Shown piece by piece: positions 45,741 to 59,559 of a stretch of 64,000 bases of DNA. The stretch spans positions 62,001 to 126,000 of the forward strand of contig QLIY01000128.1 of the NCBI GenBank assembly GCA_003260075.1. The letters are read 5' to 3'. The notes under the pieces are model-generated. The model had not been told where the DNA came from, did not search any database, and was given only the letters and a program-made list of their open reading frames with translations. A program made the position numbers and the translations under genes. Origin of the DNA: Phallusia mammillata. Taxonomy: Eukaryota > Chordata > Ascidiacea > Phlebobranchia > Ascidiidae. Every line of letters starts with the position of its first letter. The first letter of the stretch is position 1.

Positions 45741-48700
45741 TTACACTCCCCCTCCGCTTCGGTCGACCGAAATCGCTTGTTTCTGCTGTAATTCACCGAT
45801 TTTGAGCAGAGTGGCAAGCCGGTTGGTTGCTACATCGCCTGCGGTGACATTGCTCATCAGCTGCAAAAAAACAAGTTACATAAACTGTTGTCTGTTGCAA
45901 AAATGTAAGAAGTAAAATTTTGAAGGCAGCAAACCCAAGCTGGTTTTCAAACAGACCTTATGCAGTTAAATGTAAAACTGTTTGAAAATACTTTGGTTAA
46001 ACTAAAAAAGTATTTTATGTGAATATTCTACATGTATTGTTCAACGTTTTTTACAAACTTGGACCAAAATGGTTATCTAGGGCAGTGGTTCTCAGCCTGT
46101 AGTCTGTGTACACTCAAAGTTATCAAATTAAAAATTGTAATGAAACTGACCCAATGGATCATTCCTGTGCCTCGGACATTTTTCATTAAATGCTAACCAT
46201 GCAGTTTTCAGAAATATGCTAGTCCATTTAAGAAGAATAAGTACTTTTCTTGGTTGACCCATTCAAACAGGGTTAAGGTGGTACAAGTAGCACAGTGTAC
46301 TTGATCAGTATAAGGTTGAGAACCACTGATCTATGGATCCTCAAATGAACAACAATTTATTTCACACCTTTGACAGAGGGGGGGGGGGAATAAGTACATT
46401 TCTTGGTTGACCCATTCAAACAGGGTTTAGGTGGTAAAGTAGCACAGTGTACTTTGTCAGTATAAGGTTGAGAACCACTGGTCTATGGATCCTCAAATGA
46501 ACAACAATTTATTTCACACCTTTGACAGATGACTGCAAAAGGTGGTTTTTAAACCAGTTTCACACATTTCACGCCCAGTGTATGTTTTAATATTTAATAG
46601 TAATCAACCACAAATGCAGCAAAACTTAAAAACGCTAGGCACATCATATTCAAACAAAAAAGTTGGTGTTATATAGCTATTAAATCTGTAAGTTAAGTAT
46701 ATTGTATTTTGTGCATGTTTTATGCATAACAGATATAGATATATATAAGCATTCATGCCTTTATTTCGTTAAAATAACATATATTAGTGAAACAAAGGAA
46801 TTGCCTATCCATTTTTATTGTCTTCTGCAGGTACTAGTGATGGGACGATACCAGGTTTTGAAGCGAGTACGAGTACCACATATATATACAGAGTACTAAA
46901 GTACAGTGTTGTACTTAGTATATATTTCTGGCTAATTTATCTGCCATGGCCGGGGTCCAGGCGTGCACTCAAACATGCGAAAAATGTAATCTCCATACAA
47001 TAGCGAAAAAAATATACATAATCTGGCGGAACTTTTTCCCGATTTTGTGCTGTCTGAAGCAAGTATTGGCATAAAGTTGCCCTATTCTTATGGTGTAAAT
47101 CGGCCTTTGGTATTCGCACGTTGGTATCGAAAACTGAGACAAAATATATCGATACCGAGAACCGATACCACTAAAATCGTTCGATACCGAGTACCGGGTA
47201 CCCGTCCCATCACTAGCAGGTACAATACTATAGCATTAATAAAACTATAGCATCATCATATGAACAAATCTTGAACAAATTGAAAACTGATTGGTACACT
47301 CAAAATATGTTATGAATATAAATGTATTTAGGAAAACATTTTTTTGTTTGGTAATTAGGATACACTGCACGTTTTCAACCACACTTAAAATATTATTACA
47401 AAAAAGAACAAACTAGTCAAATTATTTAACCACTGTAGCCAAACTATCTCACCAATCCATCAGCTTCCAACGCTTGGAAAATTTTCTGCATCAACACTGT
47501 TATTTTAACATGCAGTATTTACAGCCAAAACCATGCCTTACTTAATGCAGCTGTTCTTCAATAGCATGGCTTTAATATCAATCATCAAAAACTACCAAGT
47601 AACAATATTTGCAGAAAACTTTGGTTGAAACAAACTTTTTTAAGGCTTCTTGCAATTAAGGAAGACATTTTCGTAACAAATGATACAGTTTTGAATTTAG
47701 TTTGTAATAAAAACATGATTAACTTGAATTGTCTGCAAAACAATACCAAATTGTTACCGTATTTTACGGACCATAAAGCGCACCCAATTATAAGGCGCAC
47801 TGGGGGGGGGGTGGCTTATAAGGCACCCAATCAATTTATGAGGAAAAAAAAGGATTTAAATTGCGCCTTATGGTCCGTAAAATACGGTATGTTACAATTT
47901 TTAAGTGTGGCTTATTTAGGATCGATTTTTTCTTGAGACTATAGTTTTTATTAAGCATTAAAATCTTATATTTTTCCCAGTTAAAAATGCTGTCTAATAT
48001 TCAGAACAACTTGTCTAAGTTGTCACTGAAACAGCTTGTAACATATATTGCTTGGTGCATTTAGAAAAATTAAAACTCATTGAGAATATGCATAACAATT
48101 AAAAAAAGNCGGCTTATAAGGCACCCAATCAATTTATGAGGAAAAAAAGGATTTAAATTGCGCCTTATGGTCCGTAAAATACGGTATGTTACAATTTTTA
48201 AGTGTGGCTTATTTAGGATCGATTTTTTCTTGAGACTATAGTTTTTATTAAGCATTAAAATCTTATATTTTTCCCAGTTAAAAATGCTGTCTAATATTCA
48301 GAACAACTTGTCTAAGTTGTCACTGAAACAGCTTGTAACATATATTGCTTGGTGCATTTAGAAAAATTAAAACTCATTGAGAATATGCATAACAATTAAA
48401 AAAAGTAATGAACAAATTTCAGTGTGTGTATTGCATTACAACAATAAATATCAACAATTTTTAGCTCTAAATTTCAAGTATGTTTTTGGTTTAACTGTGT
48501 AATGAATTTACCTAACTGGTTTATAAAGTGGTTTATAAAGCAGAAAAGCAGAAAATTTTCACCAATTTTTGAAAAAATACAAATGCCTTTATGTAACATA
48601 CTGGTACTAATGTTACAAAACATACCACCCAGCATCCAAGCAAAAAAAATTCATTGATGTGATAGCATACAATCAACATGCCGAAACTTATTTGAATGAC

Positions 48701-49678
48701 GAAATAATAGATTTTATGTAAATGGCCATTTCCACAGGCACACAAACCTTTTGTTATCACACATTACATAACAACAGTCGTTTGTAGGTGATACATAAAA
48801 GCTTTTCCATGTATAATTTTCACAATCTAATAAACACGAAATAGTTAACAATCCATTATTAGACCTTTACCTAATTCAGCCATATTATGAACAAAATCTA
48901 TGAGAGTGCTTCTTAATTCAAATGTGTTTGCAGACAATAAATTCAAAATGTCTGTCCACATTTTTATCTAAGATTGTAACCTGCTTGCTTAAGCACAAAA
49001 CAGACACAATTCTTCTTCATACAATGTAAGAAAAAATGATTTTTAACTCACACAATTTTTTCTCTTTTTGATGTGGCTAAAGCCGGTGGTACTTATATCG
49101 CATGATACTGCATGTTACCATGTGATACTGTGTGTTACTGCATGTTATCACATGACAAGCAGTTTTTATGCACACAAAAATGTTTTGCAAAAGTTCTAAT
49201 TTTGTGGAGCGCTGCAGTTATAGGTACTTGGGTGGGGGATGAGGGTTTGAAATACAAATAGAATCTAGTTTAATTTACCTATGTTATTTTATCCAGCTTT
49301 TTTATGCAATTAACTGGGGCACCAATGGCTATGATGAGATTTAAATCCCTATGCATTTAAATGGACTAGGGAATATGTACCTCTAGAAATTCATCCAATT
49401 CTACTTTTCCATTCTTATTAAGGTCGACTTCATTGAGCATGTCCAAAAGAGTGTCGTCATCCAATCCAAGGTTGAGGTCCTAAACAGAAAAAGAACACTC
49501 AATTTGATAGTCAGTTGAAAATGTAACACATTTTATTAGGTCCGGTGCTTCAAACTCCATCATGGTTTCTTTTGCTGTCGTACACTGCCCTCTTTACCTT
49601 ACCTGAGTGGTTAGTATTTTAGGACCCCTCAACTGGTCCTACCTACTTTTTATCCCCAGTCATTTTAACCAACAATGA

Positions 49679-49745
<67 letters not shown>

Positions 49746-52700
49746 TATGCTCTTTATTAAATAATAATAAAATAGTTTGCAACCTAAAAACTTTATGCGG
49801 TTCATGCTTAAAACACATGAAAATAGTATGTATTAAACATTTAACCTGAAGTTTGTGCATGAAAAGCAATGCACAGTGGTCAACCCAAAATCTAACAAAC
49901 ATATATAACCGATCAACACAAATATACTTTTACACACAAAAAATACCTTCAGTAATAATGAAAACTGATTTTAAGACTAATCTCTTGTCTAAATGAGACA
50001 TGATAATATCTTAGCAAATAAAACAGTGCAAAATCATTCGTATTTTTTTTGTAAACTAGGTTTGAAAGTTGTTAAAAAATTTAACAAAGGCTGTATATTG
50101 TCTTTGTTTGTGCTGTTTTTTTTACAAAATTTGCTAGAATGTTGTAGCCAAAAATATCACAACATTGACTAAGCAATTAAAAAAATGACTTTGATTCCAC
50201 TGTGGCAAATTCTATTGATGCCACTTAAAAACTTGACAAAATCGTACCTTCAGCAGTCTTTGTATGTCAACTGTTGTAATGAATCCCTTTCTTTCCTTGT
50301 CCACCATATTAAATCGATGCTTGTATTTTTCAACATCGATTGCATTCAGACTGATTCCCTTCGATTGAAGACCTTCCTTGGCCTAAACAGTTTAAAGAAA
50401 GTGGTTTACAACTTAGCTGCAGACAATGTACACTGTTTCAACCTAAAAGGCAGTGATTCTTACACCTTTTACCATCATAAGCCATGAGAACATCCAACTG
50501 AAATTTAGTTCCCCCTTGCCAAAAACTAAAATTGCCATTTATATGAGCCATGACATATCACATGTCATATTTTTTGCTAGAAACAATGTGTTCCAGGAAC
50601 TCGCGATGGCAAAAAATACTTCATGCATCTCACAATAGCTCAGGTATATAGGTTTTCTTTTACTTATAGCAGAAATTTGACTTGTAATTGTCGAAAATAA
50701 GACAAAATAAGGACTCATGTCAAAAACAAAGACATTTCTTGGAAATAAGGATAATACATTTTTTGACATGTTCCCCTTCAAAATAAGGACAAATTCTAGA
50801 AATAAAGACGTATGGCAGGGGGGGGGGTACCTGCTGTATATTATTGTGTCACATATATATATTTAGTACTGTTTTTTCACAAATTTTGCCGAAATGCAGT
50901 TGCCAAAATACCACAACTTTGAAGCAACAACATTAAAGCACTGACTCTAACACAAGAGTGCCGAAAAAAGTTTGTTTTATAATGATGTGTACCACTTAGA
51001 AACATAACAAAATCTTACTTTCAATAATCTTTGTATGTCAACTGTTGTAATGAATCCCTTTCTTTCCTTGTCCACGGGGGGGGGGAAGCGCTTGTTCCGC
51101 TGCATCTACGTTAAGGAACGCTAGCCTGGTTCTTCTAGCAAGGACATCAACCACAGTACAGGCGTACTCATAGATGGCATATTTCACCTGTAAATACAAG
51201 TGGGGGGGGGGGGGGTTAAATCGATGCTTGTATTTTTCAACGTCGATAGCATTCAGACTGATTCCCTTTGATTGAAGACCTTCCTTAGCCTGGAAGAAGT
51301 TTAAATAAAGCGGTTTATAACTTAGCTGCAGACAGTGCACACTGTTTCACACTACGGTTTAAGGCAGTGCCTCTTAACTTTTAATTATCGTTACCAATCA
51401 AAACATCTAGACCAGTAGCACCTGCTTAAAGGACACCTATAACAAGAACATTTCTTACCCCTTTTCCCATCTCAACAGACAGAAATTGCATAGCAGCCTC
51501 TCGTTCTTGTTCTGTTCGCTCTTTAGACCATCCTAGATACCGTTGCATGAGGTTGAGTATCTGTGGTAGCGCTTGTTCCGCTGCATCTACATTAAGGAAC
51601 GCTAACCTGGTTCTTCTAGCAAGGACATCAACCACAGTGCAGGCATACTCATAGATGGCATATTTTACCTGTAAATACAAGTGGGAAGGCTTTACTATGC
51701 AGAACATATACACAGTAAACCTCCGGTAATCCGGACCCGTTTGGACTTAAAAATAGTCCGGATTAGCCGAAGATCTTGATTAACTGATGTTGATTAGATT
51801 AAGTCTTACCACATCACAAATCATTTGTTTTGTTCGAATTAGGCGAAGATCCGGATTAACGAATCCAGTTTACCTGAGTTTTACTGTAGTAGATAACTTT
51901 TTAGTAATTCAGAGTGTGTCGGGCGATTGGGGGGGGGGAAATTAGGCGAAGATCCGGATTAACGAATCCAGTTTGCCTGAGGTTACTGTAGTAGATAACT
52001 TTTTAGTAATTCAGAGTGTGTCGGGCGATTGAAAGCATTAATGTAAATCAAGCTAGTCTCTCAACAATTACCACACAAGACAATCAGTCAGCAAAAATCT
52101 AGCCAGAGATGGGATTCAAACCAGTGAAAGGAGCCTTTTCGGGGGTGGCACTCTGTCAAGTGAGCCACGCAGGCTCATTGGTGAACAGGTTGAAATTCGA
52201 ATCACAAACCTGCTGTCTGCTTTGTATGCTGCACATGACAGCTTTTGCTATTTGAAGCACTGCAATGTGATTTGGCAAAATTTTACGTCATTCTTACTTC
52301 AGCTTCAATGGGGGGGGGGGTGACAAGGCATCAGTCAGCAAAAATCTAGCCAGAGATGGGATTCAAACCAGTGAAAGGAGCCTTTTTAGGGGTGGCACAC
52401 TGTCAAGTGAGGCTCCGTGGTTAACCCGCCGAAAGTTGAATCACAAACCTGTTGTCTGCTTTGTATGCTGCACATGTCAGCTTTTGCTATTTGAAGCACT
52501 ACAATGTGATTTGGCAAAATTTTACGTCATTCTTACTTCAGCTTCAATGTATGGGAAATCTTCTACCAAGCGCTTTCCTACTACTGGCCATCGTTTGCCT
52601 GTTACTTGGGCAATTTTTGCCACATGTTCAGCTTGGTCGCCATAGGTGTTAGAAAGATGTTTGGCCACATCAGTTTCAAGACCTGAAAAACAATGCAAAC

Positions 52701-55700
52701 AGGGTAAAGATCAGTTCAATAATCTGACCAAAGGCTTTTGCTCGAGTCTGTGGGGTTTTCAAACAACCAATAACTGTTTTTCAGGTTGGCTTTTCTGATA
52801 ACTTACAGGGTGTTTATTAGTATTTAATGAAGGGTTTTTTACCAAGGGTATGCACACCTCCTGGGGCACGAAGCACTGAAGCATGGGTCATAAGATATGG
52901 TGTCCAATTTAAAGTTGTGCAGAACCATTTGTGAAAAAGTAATCTTTCGGGGGGGGGGTTTTTTTTACCAAGGGTATGCACACCTCCTGGGGTACGAAGC
53001 ACTGAAGCATGGGTCATAAGATATGATGTCCAATTTAAAGTTGTGCAGAACCATTTGTGAAAAAGTAATCTTTCAGTTGTGTTTAGAAATGTTTCTTGCA
53101 TAACATTTTCAAATATGCCACTAAATGGGGAAAAAATTACTTTCCTATATATTTTTCTGTCACATTTACTATTTATTTCTGTCAGATGTTTGGACAAGGG
53201 ATACATACATATTTTATTCAAGTTCAAAGTGTATGGGTGCAAAAAGGTTAAAAAGCACTGATTTACTCCTTAAACACTAAGTAAAAACCAGAATCAAATA
53301 AAGACTGCAATACAACTGTATGATTATTTTTTAAATTATAAACAAAAATTGAGTATTTTAAATAAGTAACAAAAATTTTTAAATGAAAAAAACTAAGTTT
53401 GCGATCTTACCATGTATGCACCCTGGTAAGTAGGGGGGGGGGGCAAATTATAAACAAAAATTATATTCTAAATAAGTAACAAAAATTTTTTAAAAAAAAA
53501 CTAAGTTTGCGATCTTACCATGTATGCACCCTGGTAAGTAGGTAATTTTTGTGTTTAAAGCACTAACCGTAATCTTGAGCGAGTTTAATAAAATGGTTTG
53601 GTGTCCATTGATATCCTCCATCAAGTAACATCCCATCTGTACCACTGGGACTCTTCTCAACAAGACCGCAGTGTTTTACAGCCGCGTCTACTGCATCTAC
53701 AGCCATGGATCTATATGTCGTCCATTTTCCACCTACAATTGTAGTTGTTGGTGGTAAAAGTAAGAAACAATTGGGGATTGAAAAATGTGGCCTCTGCGCA
53801 AACCATGACCATTTTATTGTGTCTGTTTTGTGTGTCCATAACCTACATTTAATTTATCCTGCTGGGTTTTGAGGTAACTATTAAAAGTTTAAACTAGTGA
53901 TGCACAGAAGTTTTGGTTGGCTAAAACATTTCAGCAGAATATGCTGTTTTGCCGATGTTGGTTTTGACCAGAACTTGTTTGAAAATTCTAAACCGAGCTT
54001 TTTTAGTGTATGTAACGAATGTGTAAACTTTCAAAATTGCCAATTCAGAACATCGTATTTCAACTAATCGTTATGTCAAGAAATACGAAAAAATTAGTCT
54101 GCAAAATATTAGATGTTTTGTTCTGCTTGTATATTGAAATAGTTCTATTGGAGTAACATAAATAAATTCATCAATAATGCAAGGTTTAGTTGAAAACATC
54201 TATCAGAAAGGGTATTTTGGGTTTAGCCAAAAATTATAGGGCCTTGTGGCCGATCACACTGTTAAATATGATCAGACTCAATTAAACCCTTTGTGCAGTT
54301 TTTGTGACAAGGCACAATACAACAAAACACTAGAAGAGTGGCTTTCTGATATACTTCCATTTTATATATTCTATACGATATTAACCAATTAACTATACAC
54401 ATCATTTGATCTACACATATGATTGTTTTTGTAAACAAAAACTGATGGGTCCCCACACGCGCGTTTGTGCGGATTTACAGTAAACAAATGTTGCGGTGAT
54501 TTTTACATTCTTAAGGACAAATTTTTAGAAAGCATTAACCCAACAATAAAAAAAANGTAAATTTGAAAAAGTTTGAACCATTCTTTCTTGACCAAAACGT
54601 GGGAACAATAGCCGCGCTAAAAATTTCACGTTTTGGGGGGCTGTGGGTGAACCGGGGGATCAAACGGGGTCAAAATTTACATGGACCATCTTTAGACCAA
54701 TATCTTTAATGTGTGTAAATTTGAAAAAGTTTGAACCATTCTTTCTTGACCAAAACGTGGGAACAAATCTGCGTTAGAAAGAAAAAAAGAAAAAAGAAAA
54801 AAGAAAAAAAGAAAAAAGAAAAAAAGAAAAAAAAAACATAGACAAAAACAATATGTGTCCCCTTCAGGGAAGGGGACCCATAATAACCAATTATGTCATA
54901 CACTGTGACATAAGGTCTATGATGACATAATGTCATGAAAAAACGATACGATGAAAAAAGCAGCATAAACAAAATGAGTGCAAACCTGCAATAGTGACCA
55001 AGCCTGTCTTGCTCACTTCTACAACATGGTTTCTTGAAATAGATTGAGTGTTCTTTGAGTTAGGGTCGGTAACAAGGGGTCGAATCCCACTCCATGCTGC
55101 TTGAACATCACCTCTGCGAACTACAAAATACTGGCCATTTTAAATGTGACTATAATAGATTTTAGAAATATCTCTCGCTATACTACAATTCAGGACTTAA
55201 ATAAGAAGTTGTGACAGATAAACAAAAGTAGATTTGGTAACAATGGGACCAGGAACTCTAAAAACCACAATAGGATAGTTTACCAGAATTAGAGAACTTT
55301 TTGTGACAAAGAGCATTAAGGGATATAGGTTTTTAGAAAAACAAAAATCAGGTGCACAATCATGAATGTAGTGACCTAAACAGAAAAACAGAAAGATTGA
55401 AAAGTATATTTTCAAGCCTTTTTACATTTAAAACCTATGAAAAAACGACCAGATTCCTACAAGAAAGTTTTTTGAACTTAAACAACATAATTTGAATTAA
55501 TCTGAACTTAAACAACAAATCATGCACTAAAAAATTGGCAACATTATGTCTAAAACTTTTTTTGCAAGTCAAATATAGTGCAGTAGTCAACTGACCTTAT
55601 TTAACTGGTTGGGGGGGGGGGGCCTACAAGAAAGACAATTTGAACTTAAACAACAAATCATGCACTAAAAAATTGGCAACATTAGGTCTAACACTTTTTT

Positions 55701-58700
55701 TACAAGTCAAATATAGTGCAGTAGTCAACTGACCTTATTTAACTGGTTGGTTAACATGTTTGACAACCCAACGAAAAGTTACATTTTGACAACAACACAA
55801 CACAAAAATTCACTTTCAGTAATGTAAACATACCATGTACTTCCTTGCCCAAATAATTTTTGATTTCCTTCAAAATAAACTGAATGTCTTCCTCTCTGGG
55901 GGCAGGATGGTGTGTTACATCAGTAGGGCTGTCTGTTGTACCGGCAATAGTCAATCCAGCCCATGGTAGGAAAAAAATAACTCTACCATCTGATGTGGCT
56001 GGATCCAATAATCCCATACTGTCAGGACTGTAAAATAATTATGATTTCAAATGTACTGGCAAACGAGTCCAATTATTATATTTTTATGAGCAGATTAGTG
56101 CGCCTGATGCTATTTTTTTGCGCCATGGCAATAATGTGGCTAAAATCAAATGCGAATATTACTTGTAGTTAGGCATTTTTGGTATGCAACGGAGTAAAAT
56201 CACCTCGTGTTAAACACTGGTGCGGCCCGCAATCTAATTATCGCAATTGTATTTGGCCCCACAGTGACAAAGGTTGCCCATCCCTGATTTAAGACTATGC
56301 TGCAAAAATATTGGGAACCACTGTTAAATATTTTGAGACTGGAAATTTAAATAAACTTAATGATGCACATTGCAGTGGATCCTTGTTTAATCCCAAAATA
56401 TTAAAGCAATCTTGTAATCCAGTTTGCACAAACTGTGTTCATTTTTTGAGCATGACTCAACATAGTCAAGACATGATTTTTGATGACTCCGCAAAACTTA
56501 TCAACAAAGCTCTAACACAGGAAATAACCCAAACACAAACCTGTAATAGTCGGGCAGCATAATATGAACGCCGGCACTCGGTTGACAAATGTTTTTTTCC
56601 TCTTCGTTGTTCATTTTGCGAATTCCATCGGTAAATGGACCGGTGGAGTTGATTACTGCTTTGGCATGGACATCAAATACCTTGCCTTAAATATTACAGA
56701 AAATTCAAATTATTGGGTATTTAGTAAATGGAATTCAACTAGGTATCTAAAAATATGCATTTGGACAATATATACATTAGGACAATAACTATTTTAGACA
56801 ATAGCTATTGAATATTTGGACTAAAAACACATAAATATTTCATAAAGCATGATTTTTTACTTGTGTACACAAAAAGGGCTGCACTGAAAAGATAGTTTGT
56901 ACAAAAAGCTTAAGTTGTTTACTATATGCAATTATTTAGATGAACTAAAATGGGTTGACATAAATATGTAACAATTTTATACATAAATGCATTGTAAGCT
57001 AACCTGTCATGTTGTCGCGCACTGTTGCACCACATAACTTTTCCTCTCCAGTTTTAGGGTCAGTCCGTTTTAGCAGCTTCAAAACTTCAGTGTGGTTAGC
57101 AACGCACGCTCCCTGTCTTGCAGCAGTCAGTCCGATAGCAAGGTTCATTCTTGCATCATTATGCTGACCTAAGCAAAAATTCAAAATTCAAATCCTGAAA
57201 TGATTATATGGTACCACTCACTTAACTTAGTTTTGTTTGAAAGCTACGGCATTAAATTTGTAGAATAGAAGTATAATGAAATGTAGAATAGAAGTATAAC
57301 ACACTATCTATATATATATATATATAATATATATAAGCAGATTAATAAGGTTAATTGCATAAACAGTTTAGTTGCATAGGAATCAGAAATTTTCATAGCG
57401 ATGTAAGAAAATCGCAAAGTTAATAATAAAAACTGGTTGATTGCAAAAAAGCTTGGCAATATGGTGATCCAATTAACCAGATTTCTCTACATGTGCACAT
57501 TTATATGCTTTTATGTAATTAACCAATTAATCTTGTTATCCAAATAAAACCTCCAATTTCTGGAAAGCTATTTCTCTGAGCAGAACATAATTTTAATTGG
57601 TCCATTTTTATGCAATATATAATGGGATAAATCAGTTTATTTTCTGTTTCAACATTTTTGAAATTTAAAACTGCTACCCATGCCCTAAGACTTTGGTTTT
57701 AGTGTATATAACAGTTAGCTGAGTTACACTTTAAGAACAAGCTAAATTTACCATCATAATATACAATTGCAGCCTTCAGCTTGTCACGCTTAAGCATAGG
57801 AAACTTCTCAAGGGCGTTTCGCTTTGAAAGTACATAACTTGGTTTAACACACTGGCTTCCAGCGACCAGGTCATATGCTTTAATTCCAGCCCAGTAATAG
57901 GGAACTTGCCAATATCTAAAAAAATAATAATCAATTTGTATCATATGTTAAAAATGTGTTTCAACTAAAAATGTAGTTTATGAAAAAAATGGATACAGAG
58001 AATTTGTGTATTGAAACTAGTTGACATAAAACTTTAATCAGTTGATGTTAGTGGAAAGTATCAACAGACAGTGTATACTTTTACTGACGTATAAACAGGA
58101 AGCATAATCGGTAGCGGCCCAGAAAGATGAGGTGCTATACGCAACAAATTTGCCCTTTCATGCAGCGCTTCTTTGACCAGTTTGTACTGCTCATAGTCTA
58201 ATCCCATAATGGCCTTTTGAAGGTATCTGCAAAGACAAATATAAGGTTGAAAAAATGCATTAACCCTGAATTAACGTGTTCCAAAACAATTTATTGTTGA
58301 AGTGTAACCACAACATTAAGAGTGCAATGTAAATTGATTCTCATTAAATGTACTGATTTTTTTCCTGTTTACGACTGATGATGCTTATTTTTGGGCGAAA
58401 TCTATATTCGCAGTGGTTTGCAATAAGAATTACACCGACTGATTTGAGTGTGCTGATTTCAACAGCTAAGCAATAACATTGAATGTACTGTTTGAGCAAA
58501 TAGAACAATATTTTTATACTATGACAAGTCTTCTACAAAAAAGTGTATATTTTATGACAATGAACAGTATATGCAAACACACCTTACTCCACCATGAATT
58601 AGCTTAGTACTTCTGCTACTGGTTCCAGAAGAAAAGTCATACTTTTCCACCAAGGCAGTTTTAAAGCCTGGAAAACAATCAATGGTCAAAAAAAGTAAAA

Positions 58701-59559
58701 AATCAAAGTGCAAAATGTTTTGGTCATTTTTTGTTCTTAAATGGGCTGTAATAAAACCCCTTCTTGTTTTTTATTGCTCAATAAGGGACCTAGGAAATTG
58801 AACAGGACATTTACCTAAAATTGGGTTAAGCATTTTTTGTAACTACATTGTTGGTAATGCTGCAGACACCTGCCCTGGCGAGACCTTATAGGTCAGTGTG
58901 TACTGTCTGCAGTTATTGGTTGGATTTATTGGGGCTTTTACATTGCTGTTTAGTATCTTAAAATTAGCTTTGATCAAACTTATGGTTTTGTTTAGGTAAA
59001 GCAACAGCTTTAGGGCAAACTTGCAACTTCAAGGAAATAATTTGAGACCATGGGTCATGCAATTCACATAACACACAGGGGGGGGGGCCTTAAAACTAGC
59101 TTTGGTCAAACTTATAGTTTTATTTAGGTAAAGCAACAGCTCTAGGGCAAACTTGCGACTCCAAGGAAATAATTTGAGACCATGGGTCATGCAATTCACA
59201 TAACACACATACACATTAGGTTACCTCTAGTAACTGCATCAAGTGCAACACCACAGCCTGTTGCACCACCACCAATGACAAGAACATCAAATTCCTGAGT
59301 GTTTTCCATTGTTTTTAGCTGGACCTGTCTCGAAGGCAGTGGGTTTTGGGTCCATGCTGGGACAGGCCCACCTGGTGGTTCCATAGACATCTGAAGAACA
59401 ATATGTATTGAAAATAGCAAACTGGCAAAATTTGAAAACTAGAAATAAAAACATTACCTGTCGTCCAGCAAGAAACCAAAGACAGGCCCCACCAGTACCA
59501 ACCACTCCGAGAATCTTTCCATAGTTGTTTTTACTCCAGTGCAACAAACGCTGAGCCAT
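45741..59559 (-). CDS. GPD2: Mitochondrial FAD-dependent glycerol-3-phosphate dehydrogenase
   Basis: 15 exons, 5' to 3': 59458-59559, 59225-59390, 58583-58667, 58089-58226, 57752-57915, 57004-57168, 56541-56685, 55834-56027, 54986-55120, 53568-53732, 52537-52682, 51459-51668, 50248-50382, 49381-49479, 45741-45860. Phases join to 2169 nt, 722 aa (vertebrate GPD2 is about 727). It oxidises glycerol-3-phosphate to dihydroxyacetone phosphate on the outer face of the inner mitochondrial membrane and passes electrons to ubiquinone. The N-terminus has a hydrophobic segment ([16 protein letters not shown]). The FAD-binding GGGATGCG is in exon 2; [59 protein letters not shown] and [11 protein letters not shown] follow. 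Exons 13-14 encode paired EF-hands; [12 protein letters not shown] is a canonical calcium loop, while the first hand is degenerate. Exons 12 and 13 also occur as fragments at 51026-51290, a scrambled contig overlap. Confidence 0.96.
46083..46328. mobile_element. hAT-type MITE in GPD2 intron 14
   Basis: The ends cagtggttctcagcctgt and aaggttgagaaccactg are inverted. The flanks atctaggg and atctatgg match 7 of 8. Its right half is repeated after eleven G (46378-46388). Confidence 0.82.
46835..47215. mobile_element. hAT-type MITE (TAGTGATGGG ends) in GPD2 intron 14, perfect TSD
   Basis: It starts tagtgatgggacgatacc and ends gtacccgtcccatcacta. The identical octamers gcaggtac flank it. It contains many gagtacc/gataccgag motifs. 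381 bp, related to 38204-38641. Confidence 0.88.
47759..47888. mobile_element. Palindromic MITE with ccgtattttacgg ends
   Basis: The left end ccgtattttacggaccataa and right end ttatggtccgtaaaatacgg are inverse, each next to TA. Ten G (47802-47811) interrupt the middle. The right part through 48108 is repeated at 48111-48405 after a single N at 48109. Confidence 0.75.
49681..49744. other. 64-base pure G run (gap-like spacer)
   Basis: It lies in GPD2 intron 13 without obvious flanking duplication. It is the longest run in the window and belongs to the long class. Confidence 0.7.
50818..51300 (-). pseudogene. Scrambled fragments of GPD2 exons 12 and 13
   Basis: In plus order there is a G run (50818-50827), part of exon 13 (51026-51075), a G run, part of exon 12 (51086-51190), a G run (51202-51215), another part of exon 13 (51216-51290), then the full exon 12 at 51459. 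The exons cannot be spliced in this order. The full copies at 50248-50382 and 51459-51668 are the correct ones. Confidence 0.78.
51711..51895. repeat. Tc1/pogo-like MITE in GPD2 intron 11
   Basis: It begins acagtaaacctccggtaatc and ends with the inverted cctgagttttactgtagtag. The family block acccgtttggac and inner tccggatta pairs are present. The right end is repeated after G at 51929-51938. Confidence 0.65.
52090..52510 (-). mobile_element. tRNA-derived SINE, reverse, with an overlap duplicate
   Basis: On the minus strand the head (gggtttgaatcccatctctgg on the reverse) is preceded by the block with catgtgcagcatacaaagc. The whole is repeated after eleven G (52310-52320). It lies in GPD2 intron 11. 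Confidence 0.6.
54556..54768. repeat. Direct duplication after a single N, followed by a GA-rich tract
   Basis: A 54-base block starting aaatttgaaaaagtttgaac occurs just after the N at 54556 and again at about 54718. A polypurine tract (gaaaaaa units, about 54779-54836) follows. This is in GPD2 intron 9. Confidence 0.65.
56045..56287. mobile_element. hAT-type MITE remnant in GPD2 intron 7
   Basis: It matches the 28939-29106 element (tggccccacagtgacaaagg and aagtccaattatta-type blocks) and ends ggttgcccatccctg. The left terminus is lost. Confidence 0.6.
57308..57335. repeat. TA microsatellite
   Basis: A run of about 28 bases of ta/at dinucleotides in GPD2 intron 5. Confidence 0.75.
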
